Positions 1 to 6,301 of a stretch of DNA of 12,221 nucleotides are shown here, one piece after another. Numbering within the stretch: position 1 is the stretch's first letter; the number at the start of each line of letters is the position of its first letter. The notes beneath the pieces were generated by a model. It saw nothing but the letters and a program-made list of their open reading frames with translations, was not told the DNA's origin and did no database searches. Both the position numbers and the translations under genes were made by a program. The stretch comes from Bacteroidota bacterium (GTDB taxonomy: Bacteria > Bacteroidota > Bacteroidia > Flavobacteriales > Flavobacteriaceae): contig JAEWLN010000125.1 of assembly GCA_023457535.1 (NCBI GenBank), positions 1 through 12,221 on the forward strand, read 5' to 3'.

Positions 1-1643
1 ATGTACTGCCAGGTATTACCACTGAGTTTCTTAACCGAAACTCTGCCGTTGTTTGAGGCATCGAGAAATGCGACGTAGGGAATATCATCTTCATCCAATA
101 AAAAACTAGGCGAGGCGTCTCCTGTAAACGCAATGTCACCCACCATATTCCATTGCAAACCGTCAAAGGTTTGTAAACGTCCCGATCTGTAAAACACATA
201 TGGTTGGTTGTTGTGTCCAATCTTAAAATCAAATTTAGTATTTGCCGATTGTGAAAAATTGATCGGGCCCACGGGTTGCCATCCAGACGCGGTGAGCTTT
301 TTAACTGTAATTTTACTATCGCCGGATGGCAATTTATTGTTGTAGGCGAGATAAATCTGGCCATCGGTTCCGGAATCGATGCGAACCATGTGGACTTGAT
401 TTTCAGATACTGTCTCGCCGCCAAGCAAATTCCAACCGCCATTGGTAAACATGCGGACCTTTGCGGGACTTCCGTAAGCGAGCATTGGGATGCCGTTGCA
501 GATTTTAAAATCATAACCCGGCGCGTTCTCGGAATTGAAAGTACTTCCACCGAGCAACTCCGCCGTTGATTCACTTACCCGAGATACCTCCGGCCGGCCG
601 GCAACGAAAAGTTCGAGATGATAGGCATCATTACCTGATACGGCGTAAGTGTTTTCGGCCCAATAAGGGTCGCTATAAATATTTTCCCAATTGGTTCCAT
701 TGAACTTTCTTAAGTAGTTGGGACCTGCTTCTCCATGAAAATAGTTGACGTACATCACGACAAACATTTCATTGCTCGCATTGAACAACAGATGTTGCAA
801 CCTGCCTGACCAACCGACGGTTCCCGACAATGTAACGGGATTGTCAATATTTATCCAGGAGGTCCCATCAAACTTCTTAATTTCCAAGCTGTTGTAAAAA
901 TACAAGTGGGGTACGTTCAAAGCGTCAAAAATCACTGATGCGCCTTGCAAGGCAAATCCCGTGACACCAACATCTTCCCAGGTGTTTCCATTGAATTTCC
1001 ACACATACGTGTTGTAGTTTGAGCCCGAGGGATCGTAAGACACTACATAAGGAACGTCATTGTTGTCAAGCGAAAGAGACATCGTCGGGTATTGAACGAA
1101 TTCAAAAACTTCAGCAATCAGTACCCATGCGTTGCCATCGTATCGTTTGATCTTGACCACGCCGCCCTCCCGAACCAGCACGCGCGGCAAATTATCAGTT
1201 CCGATATTGATGTTGAGCAGCGATGAACCCGTTGCCGATAGTCCGGGGCCAAGGTCCGTCCAACTACCGTTTGCATATTTTTTTACATGAGGCAGACCGT
1301 TTTCCGGCGATGATTGCAAAAGCAGATAAGGTGTTCCGTTATTGTCCACAGCAACATCGGCGACAGGTGTTTGCGAAAAAAAATAAGGTAATGGCATGTG
1401 GGTCCAGGCACCGTTGGAATATTTGCTGACAGTGAGGCGGAATTTGTTAAACTCATAATCGGGCTTCTCTATATTAAAATTAAAGACGCTGCCACTTTTT
1501 GCTATCAATGGCGTGCGCCCAACTTTGGCGACAGAACCACGGCCTGCACGGTTAAAATCATCGTCCCCGAGTGCGCGCCAGGCTTCCTGCGAAAATACTA
1601 CAATTGGAATAAACAGTAAAAAGAGAAAAAGTTTTGCCTTCAT
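1..1643 (-). CDS. Secreted beta-propeller-like repeat protein, partial (C-terminus beyond window)
   Basis: I do not recognise a named family. The frame is open from ATG at 1643 to the window edge: 547 complete codons and no stop. The N-terminus is a Sec signal peptide: Lys at 2 and 4, a hydrophobic stretch at about 5-17, then likely cleavage after FSQ at 17-19. The rest is a tandem array of about 45-55-residue units. Each has a strand ending in P-Y-V/L (e.g. DNNDVPYVVSYD near 193-204) and then a K-x-[FYL]-x-G-x-x-W turn. The tryptophans lie at 80, 128, 173, 222, 263, 319, 404, 455, 498 and 545. A degenerate unit without the Trp lies near 350-367. This suggests a beta-propeller or related all-beta surface protein. 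In flavobacteria such proteins usually end in a type IX secretion sorting domain, but that end is outside the window. No catalytic motif is visible. It is divergent from tgt. Confidence 0.85.
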   Translation of the reverse strand, partial: MKAKLFLFLLFIPIVVFSQEAWRALGDDDFNRAGRGSVAKVGRTPLIAKSGSVFNFNIEKPDYEFNKFRLTVSKYSNGAWTHMPLPYFFSQTPVADVAVDNNGTPYLLLQSSPENGLPHVKKYANGSWTDLGPGLSATGSSLLNINIGTDNLPRVLVREGGVVKIKRYDGNAWVLIAEVFEFVQYPTMSLSLDNNDVPYVVSYDPSGSNYNTYVWKFNGNTWEDVGVTGFALQGASVIFDALNVPHLYFYNSLEIKKFDGTSWINIDNPVTLSGTVGWSGRLQHLLFNASNEMFVVMYVNYFHGEAGPNYLRKFNGTNWENIYSDPYWAENTYAVSGNDAYHLELFVAGRPEVSRVSESTAELLGGSTFNSENAPGYDFKICNGIPMLAYGSPAKVRMFTNGGWNLLGGETVSENQVHMVRIDSGTDGQIYLAYNNKLPSGDSKITVKKLTASGWQPVGPINFSQSANTKFDFKIGHNNQPYVFYRSGRLQTFDGLQWNMVGDIAFTGDASPSFLLDEDDIPYVAFLDASNNGRVSVKKLSGNTWQY

Positions 1644-1660
1644 TGTAATAAATTTTAAAT

Positions 1661-1668
1661 CAAATATA
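1661..1668 (-). promoter_or_regulatory. Bacteroidota -7 promoter box for the secreted repeat protein
   Basis: The minus strand reads TATATTTG, an exact TAnnTTTG match, 17 bases upstream of the ATG at 1643. Transcription would start about 1655, giving a leader of roughly 10 nt. No good TTTG -33 element is visible at the expected distance, so the call rests on the -7 box alone. Confidence 0.5.
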
Positions 1669-1854
1669 ACGTTTTCGGGCATAATCTGTTAAATATATCC
1701 GATAAAATAATATTGTCATGAAGCTTGTTGTGTGAGCGATTGCAGCAAGTTGCCGTGCAACGCGAAAAGCGCGACGGCGTGCGCAGGATCGTGTTTGGAT
1801 TCCGATGATCTGCGCCGGCACACCCAAAAGACAAATCCCAAACATTTCTAAATA
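1669..1854. other. Divergent intergenic spacer with a GC-rich hairpin
   Basis: This lies between the left gene's promoter and the tgt promoter. It is AT-rich at both ends with a GC-rich core at about 1735-1820. The core contains an imperfect stem-loop: GCCGT at 1752-1756 pairs with ACGGC at 1774-1778, around an inner CGC-GAAAA-GCG. The 61-codon minus-strand frame crossing it (1845 to 1660) has an arginine-rich, non-family-like sequence and ends inside the promoter box, so I do not call it a gene. No recognisable riboswitch was seen. Confidence 0.35.
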
Positions 1855-1886
1855 TTGGAATTAGTTTTCAAATTCCGCTATCTTTG
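1855..1886 (+). promoter_or_regulatory. tgt promoter (-33 TTG, -7 TATCTTTG)
   Basis: TATCTTTG at 1879-1886 matches TAnnTTTG exactly. A TTG at 1855-1857 sits 21 bases upstream as a possible -33 element. Transcription would start about 1893, 16 nt before the ATG at 1909. This decides the tgt start: an in-frame TTG codon at 1855 would put the promoter inside the coding region, so the shorter ATG start is preferred. Confidence 0.65.
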
Positions 1887-1908
1887 CCGTCCCGAAACAG
1901 GGAATTCT

Positions 1909-3039
1909 ATGACATTCGACTTATTACACAAAGACCCGCAAACACAAGCGCGCGCGGGCAAGATCACGCTCGGCCACGGCGTCATCGAAACGCCGATTTT
2001 TATGCCCGTAGGTACGGTAGCGTCGGTCAAAGGCGTCCACCAGCGCGAGCTCAAAGACGATATCAACCCCGATATCATCTTGGGAAACACTTATCATTTG
2101 TACCTGCGTCCGCAAATGGACGTGCTCGAAAAAGCGGGCGGATTGCACAAATTCATGAATTGGGGCCGCAATATCCTGACCGATTCAGGCGGTTACCAGG
2201 TTTATTCGTTATCAGCCAACCGCAAGATCAAGGAAGAAGGCGTCAAGTTCAAAAGCCACATCGACGGGTCGTACCACTTTTTTACGCCCGAAAATGTGAT
2301 GGAAATCCAGCGTACCATTGGCGCCGACATCATCATGGCATTCGATGAGTGTACGCCGTACCCGTGCGACTTTCACTACGCGCGTCGTTCGATGCACATG
2401 ACGCACCGCTGGCTCGACCGATGCATCAGGCATCTGGAAAACCTGCCGTTCAAATACGGTTACGAGCAGGCGTTTTTCCCGATTGTCCAGGGCTCGACGT
2501 ATAAGGACCTGCGCCAGCAATCGGCAGAATACATCGCCAATACGAACCAGTTTGGCAATGCCATCGGCGGACTCTCTGTGGGTGAACCGGCAGAGGAAAT
2601 GTACGCCATGACTGAAGTGGTGACGGCCATTCTGCCCGAGGACAAACCGCGTTACCTGATGGGCGTGGGCACACCGGCCAACATTCTGGAAAATATCGCC
2701 CTGGGCATCGACATGTTCGACTGCGTGATGCCGACCCGGAATGCGCGCAACGGCATGCTGTTTACCGCCCACGGCACGATCAACATCAAAAACAAAAAAT
2801 GGGAAGCCGATTTTTCAGCGTTGGACGAAATGGGGCATACCTTCGTCGATACCGAATATTCGAAAGCGTACCTGCGGCATTTGTTCGCGGCCAACGAATA
2901 CCTGGGCAAACAAATCGCGACGATCCACAACTTAGGGTTTTACATGTGGTTGGTTCGTGAGGCCAGAAAACATATCTTAGCGGGAGATTTCCGCCAGTGG
3001 AAGAATATGATGGTGAAACAGATGGACCAGAGACTTTAA
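1909..3039 (+). CDS. tgt: Queuine tRNA-ribosyltransferase (tRNA-guanine transglycosylase)
   Basis: Tgt exchanges guanine-34 for preQ1 in GUN-anticodon tRNAs (Tyr, His, Asn, Asp), the insertion step of queuosine synthesis. The protein is 376 aa, the usual length. Conserved blocks in order are ETPIFMPVGT (27-36), ILGNTYHL (57-64), ILTDSGGYQV (89-98, general acid/base Asp92), FDECTPYP (145-152), AIGGLSVGEP (218-227, substrate pocket) and FDCVMPTRNARNG (270-282, nucleophile Asp271). The C-terminal zinc site is odd. The usual C-x-C-x2-C is replaced by G-H-T-F-V-D-T at about 309-315, while the partner His340 in ATIHNL remains. The fold and active site otherwise look intact, so I call it functional. 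The start is ATG 1909 because its promoter lies just upstream. It heads a same-strand run with the permease and EamA genes. Confidence 0.96.
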   Translation: MTFDLLHKDPQTQARAGKITLGHGVIETPIFMPVGTVASVKGVHQRELKDDINPDIILGNTYHLYLRPQMDVLEKAGGLHKFMNWGRNILTDSGGYQVYSLSANRKIKEEGVKFKSHIDGSYHFFTPENVMEIQRTIGADIIMAFDECTPYPCDFHYARRSMHMTHRWLDRCIRHLENLPFKYGYEQAFFPIVQGSTYKDLRQQSAEYIANTNQFGNAIGGLSVGEPAEEMYAMTEVVTAILPEDKPRYLMGVGTPANILENIALGIDMFDCVMPTRNARNGMLFTAHGTINIKNKKWEADFSALDEMGHTFVDTEYSKAYLRHLFAANEYLGKQIATIHNLGFYMWLVREARKHILAGDFRQWKNMMVKQMDQRL

Positions 3040-3042
3040 ATT

Positions 3043-3110
3043 GTCAAATGTCGAATGTCGAATGTCTAACGAGTACTGTTTCATTCGACGTTTGACGTTC
3101 GACGTTCGAC
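3043..3110 (+). repeat. Palindromic heptad repeat hairpin between tgt and the permease gene
   Basis: The left arm (3043-3066) is GTCAAAT followed by two copies of GTCGAAT and a final GTC. The right arm (3087-3110) is GACGTTT, two copies of GACGTTC and a final GAC. The arms are inverted copies. As RNA the outer heptads pair almost fully, with G-U wobbles and one A-C mismatch, around a 20-nt loop (3067-3086). It starts 3 bases after the tgt stop and ends 7 bases before the next ATG. No T-tract follows, so it is not a standard intrinsic terminator. It may be a REP-like intergenic element or a processing or attenuation hairpin. Confidence 0.75.
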
Positions 3111-3117
3111 TAAAACG

Positions 3118-4203
3118 ATGCTGACGATAATCGACCGATACATCCTCAAACGCTACCTCGCCACATTCGCGGTGATGCTGCTGTTGTTCATTCCGATCGG
3201 GATTGTGATCGACGTATCGGAAAAGATCAACAAAATGCTCGAGAACAAGGTGCCATTTGTCGACATCGCGATGTATTACCTTCATTTTACGATTTACTTT
3301 GCCAATTTGCTGTTCCCGATTTTCCTGTTTTTGTCCGTGATCTGGTTTACGTCCAAGCTGGCCAATAATACGGAGGTCATTGCGATTCTGAGCTCGGGGA
3401 TTTCGTTTACGCGGTTTTTGCGGCCGTATCTGGTTGGGGCGACGATCGTATCGGTTTTTGCGCTCCTGATGGGATTCTTTATCGTGCCCAAGGCCAGCGA
3501 AGGGTTCAATAATTTCCGATACACGTATCTCAAGGCCAACGGGCGCGAGGACATGCGCGAGGATTCGAATGTGTACCGGCAAATCGGCGACGACGAATTC
3601 ATTTACGTCAACAATTTCAACACGGTCTCGAAAATGGCGTTCAATTTTTCGCTCGAGAAGTTCAAAGGCGAGCAGCTTGCGTTTAAGATCACGGCGAGCC
3701 GCATCAAATTCAATCCAAAAGACAGTACCTATACGCTGTACAATTATGTCAAGCGCAAAGTCGGGCCGATGGACGACATCATCGAACGCGCCGACAAAAA
3801 AGACACGATTTTCAAATTTGAACTCGAAGACCTCACGCCGGTGGTTTACATCGCAGAAACGCTTACTTTGGGTGAGCTCAACGATTTCATCGACAAAGAA
3901 CGCGCGCGCGGCAACGCCAACATCAATACGTATCTGGTGGTGTTGTACAAAAAATACAGCATTCCGGTATCGGCCTTTATCCTGACCATTATTGCCGTTG
4001 CCGTATCGTCGATGAAGCGCCGCGGCGGAATGGGAATGAACCTGGCCATCGGTATCGCACTGGCCTTTACATTTGTATTCTTCGACAAAGTCTTTGGCGT
4101 TATGGCCGAAAAATCGAGTATCCCACCCATTGTTGCCGTCTGGATCCCGAATGTTTCGTTTGGGGTGCTGGCCGTTTACCTGCTCAGAAATGCCAAGCGC
4201 TAA
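3118..4203 (+). CDS. LptF/LptG (YjgP/YjgQ) family permease
   Basis: This is the inner-membrane subunit of the LptB2FG ABC exporter, which extracts lipopolysaccharide and passes it to the Lpt bridge. The protein is 361 aa, close to E. coli LptG. It starts with the family's D-R-Y-I-L-K-R-Y (6-13). TM1 is at about 14-32, and two more helices lie at about 50-78 and 100-123. A hydrophilic periplasmic beta-jellyroll region follows at about 125-270. Three C-terminal helices (about 275-358) contain IPVSAFILTIIAVAVSS and a K-R-R-G-G-M-G turn. Bacteroidota usually carry two such genes and I cannot say from sequence whether this is LptF or LptG. No ATPase gene is nearby, as expected since lptB is normally elsewhere. 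There is no Shine-Dalgarno: the palindromic hairpin abuts the ATG. The stop overlaps the EamA gene, indicating co-transcription. Confidence 0.93.
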   Translation: MLTIIDRYILKRYLATFAVMLLLFIPIGIVIDVSEKINKMLENKVPFVDIAMYYLHFTIYFANLLFPIFLFLSVIWFTSKLANNTEVIAILSSGISFTRFLRPYLVGATIVSVFALLMGFFIVPKASEGFNNFRYTYLKANGREDMREDSNVYRQIGDDEFIYVNNFNTVSKMAFNFSLEKFKGEQLAFKITASRIKFNPKDSTYTLYNYVKRKVGPMDDIIERADKKDTIFKFELEDLTPVVYIAETLTLGELNDFIDKERARGNANINTYLVVLYKKYSIPVSAFILTIIAVAVSSMKRRGGMGMNLAIGIALAFTFVFFDKVFGVMAEKSSIPPIVAVWIPNVSFGVLAVYLLRNAKR

Positions 4204-5071
4204 CGTCAAAAGTTACCTGCAGCTGCACCTGATTGTGTTCATCTGGGGATTTACAGCTGTTTTGGGCGACCTGATCTCGATACGCGACGCATCGCTCGTG
4301 TGGTACAGAATGTTGCTGGCCGGATTGTTCCTGCTGGCTTTTTTGGCCTTTAAGCGAAAGTCGTTTGTGCTTCCAATGCGTGAGGCGCGCAATCTGGTGC
4401 TCGTAGGGCTGCTGATCGCGATCCATTGGATTTTCTTTTTTCGGGCGATAGACGTCTCGAACGTATCGGTCACGCTTGCGATGTTCTCCACAGGCGCCTT
4501 TTTCGCCTCCATCCTGGAACCGATTTTTTACCGACGCAAAATGCTGTGGTATGAGATTCTGTTCGGGCTTATCATCGTGGCGTGCCTTTGCCTGATCATG
4601 AATGTCGAGATCAAATACCTCGAAGGGATGCTTTGCGCGTTGTTCTCTGTGTTTATGGGCGTCATGTTTACGATTTTTAACGGCAAGCTGATCCAAAAAC
4701 ACGATTCGTCGGTGATCAGCCTTTACGAATTTTTCTCCGGATTTGCATTTGTCACATTGTACCTGATGTTCGACGGGCGTTTCTCTTCAGATTTCTTCCA
4801 TCTGTCTACCAAAGACTGGCTGCTGCTGCTGCTGCTGTCGTCGGTTTGTACGGCTTACGCTTTTACGGCTGCCGTAAACGTGATGAAAAAACTCTCGCCT
4901 TATACGGTCATGCTCACAACAAACCTCGAGCCTGTTTACGGTATTTTTCTCGCGTATCTGATCATTGGCGACAGCGAAAAGATGAGTGTGCCGTTCTATA
5001 TTGTCTCTGCGATTATTTTGCTGACCGTGATTGCCAATGGCGTGGTCAAGCATTACGTTCGCAAAGGGTAG
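4190..5071 (+). CDS. EamA/DMT family transporter
   Basis: This is a 293-aa, very hydrophobic protein with about ten transmembrane helices arranged as two EamA repeats. The first repeat has LIVFIWGFTAVLGDLIS near 14-30 and WYRMLLAGLFLL near 38-49. The second has SPYTVMLTTNLEPVYGIFLAYLI near 236-258, with the typical N-L-E-P-V-x-G-x-x-L-A signature. It is a drug/metabolite superfamily exporter of small molecules. The substrate cannot be told. The ATG at 4190 overlaps the permease gene by 14 bases in another frame, favouring translational coupling. A longer in-frame start at 4073 would bury 131 bases in the permease gene and add a hydrophilic tail, so I reject it. A run of six CTG codons (4820-4837) makes a six-leucine tract. 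Confidence 0.92.
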   Translation: MPSANVKSYLQLHLIVFIWGFTAVLGDLISIRDASLVWYRMLLAGLFLLAFLAFKRKSFVLPMREARNLVLVGLLIAIHWIFFFRAIDVSNVSVTLAMFSTGAFFASILEPIFYRRKMLWYEILFGLIIVACLCLIMNVEIKYLEGMLCALFSVFMGVMFTIFNGKLIQKHDSSVISLYEFFSGFAFVTLYLMFDGRFSSDFFHLSTKDWLLLLLLSSVCTAYAFTAAVNVMKKLSPYTVMLTTNLEPVYGIFLAYLIIGDSEKMSVPFYIVSAIILLTVIANGVVKHYVRKG

Positions 5072-5165
5072 GAGCAGGCGCTTTTTGCGGCGATCCGCTG
5101 CAATCTTTTGCAACGAACAGCGGGTAACGGCTCCCAAAAAACATTTTCCAATAAAAATTTTCCGT

Positions 5166-5173
5166 TATCTTTG
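5166..5173 (+). promoter_or_regulatory. accA promoter -7 box
   Basis: TATCTTTG is an exact TAnnTTTG match, 33 bases before the accA ATG. A T-rich patch at 5144-5147 stands roughly where a -33 element would be. This implies accA starts its own transcript, with a leader of about 25 nt, rather than depending only on the tgt run. Confidence 0.6.
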
Positions 5174-5206
5174 CGTTTCCAATTTAAATGAAAACACCAA
5201 AATCCT

Positions 5207-6160
5207 ATGGAATATCTAGATTTTGAGCTTCCGATAAAAGAACTTGAAGACCAGCTTGACAAATGCCAGATCATCGGTTCGGAATCCAATGTCGATGTAT
5301 CTGCAACCTGCAAGCAAATCGAAAAGAAATTAGAAGAAACCAAGAAAAAAATATACAAAAACCTCACGGCATGGCAACGCGTCCAGCTGTCGCGCCACCC
5401 GAACCGCCCTTACACCATGGACCATGTCCGCGCCTTGTGCGGCGATACGTTCCTCGAGCTTTTTGGCGACCGCAATTTCAAGGACGACAAAGCGATGATT
5501 GGCGGTCTGGGCAAAATCGGGGGACAGTCCTTTATGCTCATCGGACAGCAAAAAGGATACAATACCAAGACGCGCCAGTACAGGAATTTTGGGATGGCGA
5601 ATCCTGAAGGCTACAGAAAGGCATTGCGGTTGATGAAAATGGCGGAGAAATTCAACGTTCCCGTAGTCACGTTCATCGATACGCCGGGCGCTTATCCCGG
5701 ACTCGAGGCCGAAGAGCGCGGGCAAGGCGAGGCCATCGCGAGAAATATTTACGAAATGTGCGTGCTCAAAGTCCCGATCATTTGCGTGATCGTGGGCGAA
5801 GGCGCATCGGGCGGCGCGCTGGGGATTGGCGTTGGCGACCGCGTACTGATGATGGAAAATACATGGTATTCCGTCATATCGCCTGAATCGTGTTCGTCGA
5901 TCCTCTGGAAAAGCTGGGAATACAAAGAACAGGCGGCCGAAGCGCTCAAGCTGACGTCTGACGATATGAAAAAGCAAAAGCTCGTGGACGATGTGATTCC
6001 TGAACCACTGGGCGGCGCACATTACGATCGCGATACGGCGTTCAAAACCGTCAAAGAATACATCCTTAAGAATTTCAGCGAGCTCAAAGATTTATCAACA
6101 GAGGAATTGGTGCGCAAGCGCGTTGAAAAATACAGCAAAATGGGCGAATTCCGCGAATAA
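5207..6160 (+). CDS. accA: Acetyl-CoA carboxylase carboxyltransferase subunit alpha
   Basis: AccA with AccD (not in this window) transfers the carboxyl group from carboxybiotin to acetyl-CoA, making malonyl-CoA for fatty-acid synthesis in the cytoplasm. The length of 317 aa is standard. A helical, lysine/glutamate-rich N-terminus (about 7-50) leads into the AccA landmark WQRVQLSRHPNRPYTMDH. The crotonase-fold core follows with LFGDRNFKDDKAMIGGLG, FIDTPGAYPGLEAEERGQ and the oxyanion-hole segment GEGASGG (197-203). SPESCSSILWKS comes after, and the C-terminal helices end at R-E. All family motifs are present with no break. The ATG at 5207 is the first in-frame start after the promoter. A terminator follows 22 bases after the stop. 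Confidence 0.98.
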   Translation: MEYLDFELPIKELEDQLDKCQIIGSESNVDVSATCKQIEKKLEETKKKIYKNLTAWQRVQLSRHPNRPYTMDHVRALCGDTFLELFGDRNFKDDKAMIGGLGKIGGQSFMLIGQQKGYNTKTRQYRNFGMANPEGYRKALRLMKMAEKFNVPVVTFIDTPGAYPGLEAEERGQGEAIARNIYEMCVLKVPIICVIVGEGASGGALGIGVGDRVLMMENTWYSVISPESCSSILWKSWEYKEQAAEALKLTSDDMKKQKLVDDVIPEPLGGAHYDRDTAFKTVKEYILKNFSELKDLSTEELVRKRVEKYSKMGEFRE

Positions 6161-6181
6161 TCGGCTTGTCGCTGAACTTTC

Positions 6182-6213
6182 AATCCGAAGCCTTACCGTT
6201 TCGGATTTTTTTT
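6182..6213 (+). terminator. Rho-independent terminator of accA
   Basis: The stem AATCCGAA (6182-6189) pairs perfectly with TTCGGATT (6200-6207) around a 10-nt loop. A run of eight T follows (6206-6213, sharing the stem's last bases). It lies just after the accA stop and separates accA from dnaB. Confidence 0.85.
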
Positions 6214-6289
6214 GCGTTATAAACAAATAATATCTTTTTATCAACAGGTCCGGGTAATAACTCTGCCGGACTCTTTTTTAATTTTTCTT

Positions 6290-6297
6290 TACTTTCG
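6290..6297 (+). promoter_or_regulatory. Possible dnaB promoter -7 box (imperfect)
   Basis: TACTTTCG differs from TAnnTTTG at one position. It ends only 4 bases before the dnaB ATG, so a start site 6-7 bases downstream of its centre would give an almost leaderless mRNA. A second near match, TATCTTTT at 6231-6238, would give a leader of about 55 nt. The sequence alone does not settle which is used. Confidence 0.3.
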
Positions 6298-6301
6298 CTG
6301 C

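Noticed and set aside
276..569. Plus-strand frames within 1-1643
   Set aside because: The minus strand is open over the whole stretch, with a signal peptide and internal repeats, which explains the region better.
1660..1845. 61-codon minus-strand frame in the tgt spacer
   Set aside because: The translation is Arg-rich with no pattern. It ends inside the promoter of the neighbouring gene and is not preceded by a promoter box of its own.
2212..2772. 186-codon minus-strand frame inside tgt
   Set aside because: It overlaps the most conserved part of Tgt, and its His/Arg/Val-rich translation has no family features.
2977..4209. 410-codon open frame on the minus strand, antisense to the permease gene
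   Set aside because: The sense strand encodes a clear LptF/LptG permease. The antisense product is rich in His, Arg, Asp and Gln with no membrane, domain or signal pattern, as expected from a codon-bias shadow.
5085..5112. Possible terminator after the EamA gene (GCGG-CGAT-CCGC then a T-rich patch)
   Set aside because: The stem is only 4 bp and the T-run is offset from it by several bases, too weak to call.
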